Source: Ferruginibacter sp.
GTDB taxonomy: Bacteria; Bacteroidota; Bacteroidia; Chitinophagales; Chitinophagaceae
DNA length: 41,380 bases
Assembly (NCBI GenBank): GCA_017983695.1
Contig: JAGOAX010000017.1
Span: forward strand, 16,759-58,138
Direction: 5' to 3'
This document shows, piece after piece, positions 17,319-26,041 of this stretch (within the stretch, counting starts at the first letter, position 1; every line of letters begins with the position of its first letter). Under the pieces are notes generated by a model. That model was given only the letters and a program-made list of their open reading frames with translations, was not told where the DNA came from and made no database searches. Position numbers and translations under genes: made by a program.

Positions 17319-17469
17319 ATAACAAATTAGTTAATAATGAAATAATGAATAATGAAGTGCAGGTTACTTTGAGTTTGATGTTTTAGCAGTTGGCATCTTT
17401 GTCAATCGTTTGCAATCATTATAAAGCTTTGATATTCTTGTTTGAAGTTAATTAGTTTACGTAATATTT

Positions 17470-18885
17470 TTACAAAATTGTTTTATAAAGATCAATATAC
17501 CGTCCTGCACTTACGTCCCAGCCGTTATCTATCTGCATCATCTTTTTACGTAGGGCAGTCATTTTCTTTTTATCGGCATATAATTCAGTAGCCCTGTAAA
17601 TAGAATAGGTTATATCACCAACGGTGGCATCATTAAACCTTATTCCAAAGCCCCCTTTATCGCCAAAGTCAATAACAGTATCTTTTAAACCACCCGTACT
17701 GCGTACAATGGGCATAGTGCCGTACCGTAATGCATACATCTGGTTAAGACCGCATGGCTCTACCCTGCTGGGCATTAACAAAAAATCGGCTCCTGCATAC
17801 ATTTGATGCGCCAGTTTTTCATTGTACCCAATCTGAGAATTATAAAAACCCATCAGGCTGCTTTTCATAATTTCCAGCTGGGCTTCTACCCAGGTTTCGC
17901 CACTGCCAAGAATTAAAAAGTTCATCCGCCCATTCATATGATAAATGGAATCATTAATAGCCTGGGGTAATAATTCAGCAGCTTTTTCGCCAACCAATCT
18001 TCCTATAAAAACAAAAAGAGGTTTTTCTTCATCCAGCCCAAAATCATCGCATAGTTTTTTCTTGTTCAGCTTTTTTCCTGCATCAACATCTTTTACCGAA
18101 AAATTATCCAATATGTAAGTATCGGTTTCTGTATCCCACACGGCATTGTCTATTCCGTTTAATATGCCCACACATTTTCCCTTCTCGTACTCAAACAAAC
18201 TTTCAAGACCATTGGCACTGTGTTTTAATTCGTCCATGTAACTCGGGCTTACCGTGGTAACTTTCAAAGCACATTTAATGCCCGATGCCAATGGGTTGAT
18301 GTTATCTTCCCAATCCAGTTTGCCCCATTGCCAGCTATCGTAAGCAGGCAGGTAATTATGTTTATCCCAACCCATCCAGCCCTGGTACTGTGCGTTATGA
18401 ATAGTAAGTACTGTTGGTACAGTTGCCAGGTAACTGTAAGCATAGCAATTCTGCATCATAAAAGGAATAAGCCCGGTATGATGATCATGCACATGCACTA
18501 CATCGGGTCGGTGCTGCCATTTGCTAACCCAGTCCACCACAGCAATCTGAAAGGCCGTGTAGCGTTCTGTATCATCATCATAACCATAAATCTTTTCCCT
18601 GTTGAATAACCCAAAAATATCAACACAATACAGATCAAAATCCAGTTTATTGGTTTTTTCCTTTATAATGGTGTAATCAAAATAGTACTGCCCCATATTA
18701 AAGGAGCCTTTGTGCACGGTTTCCCACTCGTTATCCATTAAAAATTTGGTGCGGTGCATGGGCATAACCACTTTGGCGATATGCCCCAGTTGGTTTTGAT
18801 ATTTTGGTAAGGCCCCCGCTACATCGGCAAGGCCACCTGCTTTTGCGTAGGGGTAACATTCAGCAGTTACATGAAGTATTTCCAT
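17470..18885 (-). CDS. glgA: Glycogen synthase (GT5)
   Basis: Extends alpha-1,4-glucan chains from ADP-glucose. N-terminal Rossmann domain starts at once with ILHVTAECYPYAKAGGLADV, where KAGGL (residues 15-19) is the ADP-glucose-binding motif that reads KTGGL or KVGGL in other species. The C-terminal domain carries FIGRLVGEK (about 295) and RVEPCGLNQMYALRYG (about 380), including the catalytic Glu region, then STGGLKDTV. At 471 aa it is of normal length. First gene of the run glgA, glgC, transporter, cyclomaltodextrinase; its promoter must lie in the 206 bases shared with the divergent sugar transporter, which hold two inverted repeats. Confidence 0.94.
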   Translation of the reverse strand: MEILHVTAECYPYAKAGGLADVAGALPKYQNQLGHIAKVVMPMHRTKFLMDNEWETVHKGSFNMGQYYFDYTIIKEKTNKLDFDLYCVDIFGLFNREKIYGYDDDTERYTAFQIAVVDWVSKWQHRPDVVHVHDHHTGLIPFMMQNCYAYSYLATVPTVLTIHNAQYQGWMGWDKHNYLPAYDSWQWGKLDWEDNINPLASGIKCALKVTTVSPSYMDELKHSANGLESLFEYEKGKCVGILNGIDNAVWDTETDTYILDNFSVKDVDAGKKLNKKKLCDDFGLDEEKPLFVFIGRLVGEKAAELLPQAINDSIYHMNGRMNFLILGSGETWVEAQLEIMKSSLMGFYNSQIGYNEKLAHQMYAGADFLLMPSRVEPCGLNQMYALRYGTMPIVRSTGGLKDTVIDFGDKGGFGIRFNDATVGDITYSIYRATELYADKKKMTALRKKMMQIDNGWDVSAGRYIDLYKTIL

Positions 18886-18923
18886 TATTATCAGTTGTAT
18901 AATTCTGTTTACAATTTAGGGAG

Positions 18924-18944
18924 ATTTGTTTAATTTAAACAAAT
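18924..18944. promoter_or_regulatory. 21-bp palindrome in the glgA / FHS-transporter divergent region (candidate operator)
   Basis: ATTTGTTTAA, one T, TTAAACAAAT is a perfect 10-bp inverted repeat, 39 bases from the glgA start. Its symmetry and position between two sugar-metabolism genes fit a regulator-binding site; no regulator gene is in the window. Confidence 0.45.
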
Positions 18945-18989
18945 TATAAAAATAATAATCTACTATACTCAAAATAATAATTTATGCAG

Positions 18990-19011
18990 ATACATTACAC
19001 AACAGATGTAT
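18990..19011. promoter_or_regulatory. Inverted repeat ATACAT-N10-ATGTAT
   Basis: A 6-bp inverted repeat with a 10-base spacer about 80 bases ahead of the FHS transporter start. It may be a second operator, but a match this short can occur by chance in A/T-rich DNA. Confidence 0.25.
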
Positions 19012-19091
19012 GATATGCTTTAAATAAAATCAAAAATTTTTTCCCATCAGCAAATTATTCTATTTTCAACCACTTAAAAAAACATAACGAT

Positions 19092-20720
19092 ATGCCAACT
19101 GAACAAAAAGACCTATCAGGCAAGTCAATGATTCCGACTAATTATGGAGCCTTAACTAATTTAGTTATTGTTTTCTTCTTTTGGGGATTCATTGCAGCTT
19201 CAAACAGTATTTTTATTCCATTCTGCAAAACACATTTCAACCTTAATCAATTTCAATCACAACTTATTGGTTCTGCTTTTTATGGAGCATACTTTATTGG
19301 TTCACTTATTTTGTTTATTGCATCTAACCTGCTTGGTAAGGATATTTTAAACAAGATTGGTTATAAAAGGGGCATTATTTATGGTCTTTTGATTTCGGTA
19401 GTAGGTGCATTATTGATCATCCCTTCTGCCAATGCCAATTCCTTCCCGGCTATTTTAGCGTCATTTTTTGTTGTGGCGTTGGGGTTTTCGTTACAGCAAA
19501 CAGCTGCACAGCCATTTGCCATTTCGTTAGGCGATCCTTCTACAGGTTCTCACCGGTTGAATTTAGGCGGTAGTGTAAATTCCTTGGGTACAACGCTCGG
19601 ACCAATAATTGTCAGCTTTTTTCTATTTGGAAAAGTTGGTGGAGAGGATGTAAAAAATGTAACTGTAACCAATATTAATACTTTATACCTGATAGTAGCA
19701 GGCGTTTTTGCCGCTGTGGCTATCTTCTTTGCCATTTCGAAATTACCTGAGGGAAAGAACGATGAAAAATTTGAGAAAGCAAATAAAGCAACAGCTTCTT
19801 TATCAATTATGACCGCAGCAATTATAGGCGTAATTGTATTAGGGCAATTAACAGATATCTCAAAACCCATATTGCTTTTAATAATTTTAGTTGCTGTTGT
19901 TGGAATTTTATTTTATTCAAATACACATGCAGTTAAATCTGGTGATGGCTGGGGTGCTATGAAATATGAACAATTGATATACGGTATGATCGGTATTTTT
20001 GTTTATGTAGGTGTAGAAGTTACTATCGATAATAATTTCGGCTCTTTACTTAAAACCCCCGGGTATCTTACTGCTGATGGTATGGATGAAAGCAAAATTT
20101 CAAAATATATTTCATTGTATTGGGGAAGCTTAATGATTGGAAGATGGACCGGCGCAATCAGTGTTTTTAATTTGAGTAAACAAACAAAAAAGATACTGAT
20201 GGCGGTGGTTCCGTTTTTAGCATTTGGCCTGGTATTGTTTGTAAACAGTTTAAATGGCAGTGATGTAAGTGATTTATATTTATATGCAATTTGCATTGCT
20301 GTAGCAGTCGCAGGGTTTTATTTTGGCCAGGAAAAACCTGTTAAAACTTTGGTTACAGTTTCTTTGTTAGCTGCGGCAGCCATGCTAGTAGGTGTATTAA
20401 CAAAAGGTATTGTTTCAGTTTACGCATTCATGGCTGGCGGTTTATTTTGTTCTGTTATGTGGCCTTGTATATTTTCATTAGCCGTTGGGGGATTAGGTAA
20501 ATACACATCACAGGGGTCTGCCTTTTTAATTATGATGATCTTAGGGGGCGCTATTATTCCACCACTACAAGGAACTATTGGAGATTCAACAGGAATCCAT
20601 AACTCTTACCTATTAGCTGTAGCCTGCTTTTTATTTCTTGCATGGCTTGCATTTAAACTTAAAACCATTTTACATAAACAAGGTCTTGATTTTGACGAAC
20701 AGGTAGGTGGGGCTCACTAA
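19092..20720 (+). CDS. Sugar MFS transporter, FHS (fucose/glucose-galactose) family
   Basis: Inner-membrane proton symporter predicted to import a hexose. The N-terminal block VIVFFFWGFIAASNSIFIPF, QSQLIGSAFYGAYFIGSL and LGFSLQQTAAQPFAISLG are hallmarks of the FucP/GluP family. At 542 residues it is about 100 longer than FucP; extra hydrophobic segments lie around residues 235-310 and 365-440, a form common in Bacteroidota. Its terminator and the glucokinase 92 bases later suggest a hexose uptake and phosphorylation pair. Specificity among glucose, galactose, fucose or oligosaccharides cannot be read from the sequence. Confidence 0.85.
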   Translation: MPTEQKDLSGKSMIPTNYGALTNLVIVFFFWGFIAASNSIFIPFCKTHFNLNQFQSQLIGSAFYGAYFIGSLILFIASNLLGKDILNKIGYKRGIIYGLLISVVGALLIIPSANANSFPAILASFFVVALGFSLQQTAAQPFAISLGDPSTGSHRLNLGGSVNSLGTTLGPIIVSFFLFGKVGGEDVKNVTVTNINTLYLIVAGVFAAVAIFFAISKLPEGKNDEKFEKANKATASLSIMTAAIIGVIVLGQLTDISKPILLLIILVAVVGILFYSNTHAVKSGDGWGAMKYEQLIYGMIGIFVYVGVEVTIDNNFGSLLKTPGYLTADGMDESKISKYISLYWGSLMIGRWTGAISVFNLSKQTKKILMAVVPFLAFGLVLFVNSLNGSDVSDLYLYAICIAVAVAGFYFGQEKPVKTLVTVSLLAAAAMLVGVLTKGIVSVYAFMAGGLFCSVMWPCIFSLAVGGLGKYTSQGSAFLIMMILGGAIIPPLQGTIGDSTGIHNSYLLAVACFLFLAWLAFKLKTILHKQGLDFDEQVGGAH

Positions 20721-20772
20721 GGTATTTTCTAAAATGGAAAAAGAAAAACTATTTTATAATTCATAACTTTAT

Positions 20773-20801
20773 CAGCCCCGCTTTTACGGGGCTGACTTTT
20801 T
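20773..20801 (+). terminator. Hairpin with T-run between the FHS transporter and the sugar kinase
   Basis: CAGCCCCG (20773-20780) pairs perfectly with CGGGGCTG (20787-20794) around CTTTTA, followed by ACTTTTT. It ends only 12 bases before the kinase ATG, so it may act as an attenuator for the kinase as well as a terminator for the transporter. Confidence 0.85.
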
Positions 20802-20812
20802 AAACTTGTTAT

Positions 20813-21778
20813 ATGGCTTCAGCACTTGAACAATTAGTTATTGGTATTGATATTGGTGGTACCGGCACAAAATTCGGCATTGTAGACAGAGATGGCAACG
20901 TGTTATTCAGCAGCGAAATTTCAACAAAAAAACATGCGACAGTAGAAAGTTTTATCAATGAATTATACGATGCTCTTTCGGAACTGATTGAAAGATCCGG
21001 AGGTAGCGGCCGTATAAAAGGTATTGGTGTTGGCGCTCCCAATGGCAATTTTTATACCGGCACCATTGAGTATGCGCCTAATCTTCCATGGAAAGGTGTT
21101 ATCCCTTTAGCCGAACTGCTTGAAGCAAAGTTTAAACTGCCTGTTACTTTAACCAACGATGCCAACGCTGCAGCCATTGGAGAAATGATGTATGGTGCCG
21201 CAAAGGGAATGAAAGATTTTATAATGATCACCTTAGGCACTGGTGTTGGTAGTGGTATTGTTGCCAACGGGCAGTTGATTTACGGACATGATGGTTTTGC
21301 CGGAGAGCTGGGCCATACCATTGTAATTCCTGATGGCCGGTTTCACCCCGGTACCGGTAAAAAAGGACCACTGGAAAGTTATGCCTCTGCAACGGGGGTA
21401 CGCAATACTGCAATAGAAATTTTAGAAAAAACAACTAAGCCTAGTTTATTAAGAACAGTTCCTACTGATAAATTAGACTCTAAATCGGTGTATGAAGCCG
21501 CTATACAGGGTGATAAGGTGGCGCTGGAAATTTTTGAATTTACCGGTAAGATATTGGGCCTTGCTTTGGCCAATGCTATTATGTTCAGCAGCCCTGAAGC
21601 CATTATATTATTTGGCGGCTTAACAAAAGCCGGCGACCTGATTTTAAAACCTACCAAAGAGCATATGGAAGAAAACCTGATACAGGTTTTTCAAAACAAA
21701 GTTAAAATATTAGTGAGCCATTTAAAGGAATCGGATGCTGCAATATTGGGGGCAAGTGCATTGGCCTGGGAGAAATAA
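20813..21778 (+). CDS. ROK family sugar kinase (probable glucokinase)
   Basis: Cytoplasmic ATP- (or polyphosphate-) dependent sugar kinase. Shows the phosphate-binding GIDIGGTGTKFG (11-22), catalytic Asp116 in TNDANAAA, LGTGVGSGIV, and GELGH with His168. The usual ROK zinc site, CxCGxxGCxE after that His, is absent: the segment reads HPGTGKKGPLESYAS (178-192), so all three cysteines are lost. The sugar-contacting Glu in PLESY is kept. Follows the FHS transporter, which favours a hexose kinase role. N-acetylmannosamine kinase and polyphosphate glucokinase are alternatives. 321 aa, normal length. Confidence 0.84.
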   Translation: MASALEQLVIGIDIGGTGTKFGIVDRDGNVLFSSEISTKKHATVESFINELYDALSELIERSGGSGRIKGIGVGAPNGNFYTGTIEYAPNLPWKGVIPLAELLEAKFKLPVTLTNDANAAAIGEMMYGAAKGMKDFIMITLGTGVGSGIVANGQLIYGHDGFAGELGHTIVIPDGRFHPGTGKKGPLESYASATGVRNTAIEILEKTTKPSLLRTVPTDKLDSKSVYEAAIQGDKVALEIFEFTGKILGLALANAIMFSSPEAIILFGGLTKAGDLILKPTKEHMEENLIQVFQNKVKILVSHLKESDAAILGASALAWEK

Positions 21779-21803
21779 AAAAAATATTGATACGTATAAA
21801 AAT

Positions 21804-21836
21804 AAAAAGCATCCGCCAGTTGGCGGATGCTTTTTT
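21804..21836. terminator. Bidirectional terminator
   Basis: AAAAAGCATCCGCC (21804-21817) pairs perfectly with GGCGGATGCTTTTT (21822-21835) around AGTT. It sits between the convergent ROK kinase and DUF4382 genes and shares the GCATCCG core with the folP terminator. Confidence 0.9.
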
Positions 21837-21853
21837 ATGTTCTCTAGTGGGAT

Positions 21854-22387
21854 TTATTTGATCTTTAAAACCGGTCTCAGTTTATAATCGGCGTTACCTT
21901 CCTTTTTTACAGATAAGGCGGCATCAAAATCAATAAGTAATGTTTCTAAAGAAGCAGAAAGTTGTTTACTTACTTTTATTTTCAATCCAGATTGAGCACC
22001 GCTGGGTATCACCAAAGGAAATATAGCTCCGGTAGTATCTTTAACCGTATTATTTGGTCCCAGTACTAAACGGATTTCTTTAACTGTGTCTTTGGGTAAA
22101 ACCAACGAAGCCAGTAAAGTATCTACCCCATTTTGCAAGCCAAGTAAATTATAAACGCCAGCGTTGGTAGGCATACTAACCCATCCTTTAGTGCCGCTGG
22201 TATCATCACCGAATTTTACATTAATTTCCCTGATATCCACGTTTACTTCAGCCAGGTTGGTTGGCCCGTCGGTTAAACGGATCTGAAGGGTTGAGGTACC
22301 GCTACTATTCTCTTTTGAGCAGGATACAAAAATTACTACTGCAATTATAGTTAGGGCAGCTAAATATTTAAAGGCTGATTTCTTCAT
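21854..22387 (-). CDS. DUF4382 domain lipoprotein
   Basis: Predicted surface or periplasmic lipoprotein. I start it at the ATG at 22387 (MKKSAFKYL); an upstream in-frame ATG at 22420 would add 11 residues ahead of the signal. The lipobox ends in FVSC with Cys23, followed by SKEN. The body matches DUF4382: LQIRLTDGP, VNVDIREINVKF, GVYNLLGLQNGVDTLLAS, IRLVLGPNNTV and a C-terminal LIDFDAALSV. The family adopts a beta-sandwich-like pattern and has no established function. Upstream on the same strand is the phosphodiester glycosidase gene (69-base gap), possibly an operon. Confidence 0.86.
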   Translation of the reverse strand: MKKSAFKYLAALTIIAVVIFVSCSKENSSGTSTLQIRLTDGPTNLAEVNVDIREINVKFGDDTSGTKGWVSMPTNAGVYNLLGLQNGVDTLLASLVLPKDTVKEIRLVLGPNNTVKDTTGAIFPLVIPSGAQSGLKIKVSKQLSASLETLLIDFDAALSVKKEGNADYKLRPVLKIK

Positions 22388-22456
22388 ACAATTATTTTTC
22401 TTAGTAATTGTAAAAATCATGCCAAGGAAAACAATACGGTACAGATTTTATACACA

Positions 22457-23437
22457 TTATTTTATTATAAATACAGCTGGCACTGCCCTCTCCCCTGCAG
22501 CATCGCTGGGTTTGATGGTTTCTTTTCCATTTACCAGCATACAACTGCTGCCACCGCCATCTAGGTTCAATGCTTCCACACAACCCAGGTCAATTAACAT
22601 TTTTGCCTGTTGCGTAAGTGTGGCACCTTCTGCAATACCGGGGAACCTGCCTTGTATAACCATAATGATCAATTTGCCATCACCTGTATACCCCATACAG
22701 GTCCGGGGGTGTTTATCTTCAATAGCTTTGCCGGCAAATTTTAATTCTTCATTATTGGTGATTTTTATTTTTCCATCCTGCACTAATACCGGACCTCCGC
22801 CAACGGCGGTTTGCACTTTCCATTTATCTTTTATACCTTTTCTCTTTTCTATTTTGGGTAAGTGGCGCAACTGAGGAACAAAATCATATTTCGATACCCT
22901 GTAAAAAGAATCTTTCAGCAAAAGTGGTTTTGTTTCAAACGCAACAGCTTGCTTTAAAGATGAATCTGCATAAAGCCATGCAACATCAACTTTCCGTTTC
23001 TTACTAATTCCAATAGCACTTCCTAAAGGATGCCTGTACGTCAACGTATCTTTTCCACGACCTGCAATGGTATGCACATTATAACTCACCAGTTTTCCAT
23101 CTTTAATTACCACATTCAAATTTTGATTGGTGGCAAAAGAAAAAAAGGTGGTATTTACAACCACAAGAGGGTGGTTATTTTTTTCGTAAAACTGCGTGGG
23201 AGTAAACCTGCGTTTGTAAGTAGTATCCGTTGTAAAATGCAGCTGCTTATCTTTTAGTTTAGCTTCTACATAAAAAGCAATATTAGGTTTACCATCTAAA
23301 CTGTCGGTGGTTTTATACACATGTACATTTGCCGGTAATGGCGCAAAATCAGCATCAACATTCACCCATTTTAGCTGTGCCTGTACAGTAAATGAAAGCA
23401 GTAGCAGTAAAACAATTCCGGTATATGCCCTTTTCAT
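22457..23437 (-). CDS. Secreted phosphodiester glycosidase family protein (NAGPA domain)
   Basis: Exported protein with a domain like that of the uncovering enzyme, N-acetylglucosamine-1-phosphodiester alpha-N-acetylglucosaminidase. Start set at the ATG at 23437 (MKRAYTGIVLLLLL), giving a clean signal peptide ending VQAQ; the longer frame from 23467 places ten residues before it. The C-terminal half holds the conserved core: AVGGGPVLVQDG, RTCMGYTGDGKLIIMVIQG, and ALNLDGGGSSCMLVNG. Bacterial members act on sugar phosphodiesters in cell-wall or exopolysaccharide contexts, but the substrate here is unknown. Confidence 0.85.
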   Translation of the reverse strand: MKRAYTGIVLLLLLSFTVQAQLKWVNVDADFAPLPANVHVYKTTDSLDGKPNIAFYVEAKLKDKQLHFTTDTTYKRRFTPTQFYEKNNHPLVVVNTTFFSFATNQNLNVVIKDGKLVSYNVHTIAGRGKDTLTYRHPLGSAIGISKKRKVDVAWLYADSSLKQAVAFETKPLLLKDSFYRVSKYDFVPQLRHLPKIEKRKGIKDKWKVQTAVGGGPVLVQDGKIKITNNEELKFAGKAIEDKHPRTCMGYTGDGKLIIMVIQGRFPGIAEGATLTQQAKMLIDLGCVEALNLDGGGSSCMLVNGKETIKPSDAAGERAVPAVFIIK

Positions 23438-23581
23438 TTTTTTTAAATTATAGTTTTTACAATTCACTCCTTCTTTTCTCCAGTTCGCTCTTTTTTACTA
23501 TAAATACCTGCTAAACTAAAGTAGCCTTGCTGTATAAAATTATACATTAAACCATTTTCTTAAACAATTAAATTTTTAGTC

Positions 23582-24151
23582 ATGAAACTTAAAGCAATTT
23601 TTTACAGCGTACTATTAAGTTTTTCTGCAGCTGCAGTAAAAGCACAAACTGAAATACCTGCAGGCTATACCAAGGGCAGCATAACATTAGCCAACGGAAC
23701 TGTAGTTGCCGGTTATTTAAAAGACAATATCAAAAAATCAGCTTCGGTAACTTATGTAGATAATACCGGCGCCAATAAAAAAACATACGAGGGCAGCGAA
23801 ATAAACAGTGTAACTATAGAGTCAGAAAATTTCACCTGCATTAAAGGGGATTTCTTTAAAGCTATCTGTACAGGTAAGATCTGTTTTTTACAAAAAGCAA
23901 GTAACGCAGCAAACAAAGCATCTTACAATGGCGCAGAACCAGTATTCAACAGTGGTACCGAAGGAAAAATTGGCGACTACTTTGTGTATAGCAGCAATAC
24001 ACTTAAGTTAATCAATAAAAAAACTGTTACTACATTTATAAGTTCCGATTTAAGTAATTGCGCTGCAGCTGTTGAAAAAGCTAATGCCATCAATGGCAAT
24101 ATTGCAAAACTGCAGGAAGCTGTTGAGGTATTTAATAATGCTAATAAATAG
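23582..24151 (+). CDS. Secreted protein of unknown function
   Basis: I do not recognise a family. Visible features: a signal peptide of about 21 residues ending VKAQ, a beta-rich body with a GSITLANGTVVAGYLKDNI start that recalls proteins annotating surface-attribute switches, three closely spaced cysteines (CIKGDFFKAICTGKICFLQ region, about residues 80-98) and one more near SNCAAAVEKA. The C-terminal 40 residues look helical. It ends 24 bases before the histidine kinase and is likely cotranscribed with the kinase and its regulator, so it may be a sensor ligand, an accessory protein or a target of the system; this is inference from position. Confidence 0.6.
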   Translation: MKLKAIFYSVLLSFSAAAVKAQTEIPAGYTKGSITLANGTVVAGYLKDNIKKSASVTYVDNTGANKKTYEGSEINSVTIESENFTCIKGDFFKAICTGKICFLQKASNAANKASYNGAEPVFNSGTEGKIGDYFVYSSNTLKLINKKTVTTFISSDLSNCAAAVEKANAINGNIAKLQEAVEVFNNANK

Positions 24152-24175
24152 TATCGATTGTTTTAACTTTAACAG

Positions 24176-25228
24176 ATGGGAAAGGCAAATAAATACATAG
24201 GCTTTAATGACAAGCTGATTGGAGCAATAATGGTTCCGCTTTCAGCGCTCATTATTCCTATGATTTTTTTTGGCAGGCGGTTTGGCAGGCCGCCTTTTTA
24301 TACCTGGCAGGTATATATCACCACGTTAATAACCACTACCGTAATATGGATCGGTAACAGGTATATAATGATCTGGGCCAGGCAACGCTATCCTCAATTT
24401 ATACAAACCCGTAAAAGGCTTTGGGTACAATCTGTAATTATGATTTTCTTTACCATAATTGCTGTAAATACCTGCCATTTTTTATTGAAGGATTTTTGTG
24501 GCCTGCTCACCCCTACTGATAAAGATATTTTATTGGTTGATCTGCTTTTTAATGGGAATGCTGCTGCCCTGTTTTGTTCACTTACAGCCATAGCTATTTA
24601 CGAGGGCATTTATTTTATGAAGCAGCTGCGTTATTCGGTAGAAGAAAAAGAAAACCTGAAGAGAGAAAGTTTAAAAGCACAGCTTAATGCATTAAAGGCA
24701 CAGGTAAATCCGCATTTTTTATTCAACAATTTAAATACACTTAGTTCTTTAATTCCCGAAAACCCCAAACATGCAGTTGACTTTGTACAGCAATTATCAA
24801 AAGTTTACCGTCATATTTTAGAAGTAAAGGATGAAAAAAGTATTTCGTTAAAAGATGAACTGGATGTACTGCAGGCTTATTCATTTTTATTAAAAACAAG
24901 GTTTGGCAATAACCTTAGTGTAAATATTGAAATACCGGAAGAAAAGCTGAACAAAAGAATTGTTCCTCTTTCGCTGCAACTGCTGATGGAAAATGCCATT
25001 AAGCATAATATTGTTTCGGCAGATAAACCATTGCAGATAAATATTTTTTCTGATAACGGCAGCCTGGTGGTGGATAATAACCTGCAGATGAAAAAACAAA
25101 TAACAGAATCTACCGGCATAGGGCTTGATAACATACGCAACCGCTATAAACTACTTAGCGATAAGCCGGTTAAAGTAACCGAAAGCGAAACCAATTTTAC
25201 TGTTTCAATTCCATTGATAGATAATTAA
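24176..25228 (+). CDS. LytS/YehU-type sensor histidine kinase
   Basis: Inner-membrane sensor of the short Bacteroidota LytS-like class. Four membrane segments lie at about residues 13-33, 41-66, 83-104 and 118-147, with little extracytoplasmic sequence. A short coiled linker is followed by the His_kinase domain with phospho-accepting His180 in QVNPHFLFNNLNTL, and an HATPase region with LLMENAIKHN (N-box) and GIGLDNIRNRY (G-box). There is no extracellular sensor domain, so the signal is probably sensed in or near the membrane. The response regulator starts one base after its stop. Confidence 0.93.
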   Translation: MGKANKYIGFNDKLIGAIMVPLSALIIPMIFFGRRFGRPPFYTWQVYITTLITTTVIWIGNRYIMIWARQRYPQFIQTRKRLWVQSVIMIFFTIIAVNTCHFLLKDFCGLLTPTDKDILLVDLLFNGNAAALFCSLTAIAIYEGIYFMKQLRYSVEEKENLKRESLKAQLNALKAQVNPHFLFNNLNTLSSLIPENPKHAVDFVQQLSKVYRHILEVKDEKSISLKDELDVLQAYSFLLKTRFGNNLSVNIEIPEEKLNKRIVPLSLQLLMENAIKHNIVSADKPLQINIFSDNGSLVVDNNLQMKKQITESTGIGLDNIRNRYKLLSDKPVKVTESETNFTVSIPLIDN

Positions 25229-25229
25229 T

Positions 25230-25988
25230 ATGAAAGTAATTATTATTGAAGATGAGCTACCTGCAGCCAACCGGCTTGCAAAATTATTACAAAGCTACAG
25301 TGACGAGATTGAAATTGTACATAAAGCAGACAGTGTGGAATCAAGTGTTAGCTATTTAGCTACAGCACAAAATATTGACCTTATTTTTATGGACATCCAG
25401 CTGGCTGATGGATTAAGCTTTGATATTTTTGATAAAGTAAAAATAACCACGCCGGTAATCTTTACCACCGCTTTTGACCAATATACCTTGAAAGCTTTTA
25501 AAGTAAACAGTATCGATTATTTATTAAAGCCCATCGATGAAACCGAACTGCATCAATCGCTGGAAAAGTACAAAGAGTTGTATTCAAAAACACAGACTGA
25601 TTTTTCTTATAAAATATTGAAACTGGTACAGGACATGAATGCTGTTAAGTACAAAGAACGTTTACTGATAAAACGTGGTCAGCAATTAAGTTATTTAAAA
25701 ACTGAAAGTACAGCTTACTGCTTTGCAGATGGCAAATTATGTTATGCCGTGGATTTTAATGGCACCAAATATCTTTTAGAAAATAATCTTTCTCAATTGG
25801 AAGAACAATTACAGCCCGATAATTTTTACCGCATCAACCGGCATTTATTAATAAATATTGAAGCCGTAAAAAAAGTACATACCTGGCTGGGCGGAAGATT
25901 GAAAGTAGAAATGCCTTTTACCACAACTGCCGAAACTGTTGTAAGCAGGGAAAGGGTAAATGGGTTTAAAGAATGGCTGGGGAGGTAA
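25230..25988 (+). CDS. LytTR family response regulator
   Basis: DNA-binding regulator paired with the preceding kinase. The receiver domain (1-120) has the acidic pocket Glu7/Asp8, phospho-acceptor Asp55 in IFMDIQL, Thr80 and Lys100 in YLLKP. The C-terminal LytTR domain spans about 150-250 (LLIKRGQQLSYLKT, FYRINRHLLINIEAV, VVSRERVNGFKEWLG). The gap to the kinase is a single base, which implies translational coupling. No clear direct-repeat LytTR site was found nearby, so targets are unknown; the adjacent secreted protein gene is the first place to look. Confidence 0.94.
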   Translation: MKVIIIEDELPAANRLAKLLQSYSDEIEIVHKADSVESSVSYLATAQNIDLIFMDIQLADGLSFDIFDKVKITTPVIFTTAFDQYTLKAFKVNSIDYLLKPIDETELHQSLEKYKELYSKTQTDFSYKILKLVQDMNAVKYKERLLIKRGQQLSYLKTESTAYCFADGKLCYAVDFNGTKYLLENNLSQLEEQLQPDNFYRINRHLLINIEAVKKVHTWLGGRLKVEMPFTTTAETVVSRERVNGFKEWLGR

Positions 25989-26041
25989 TGGGAATTTGTA
26001 ATTGGTAGTTAGGCATTAGGAATACAACATACAAACACTCT

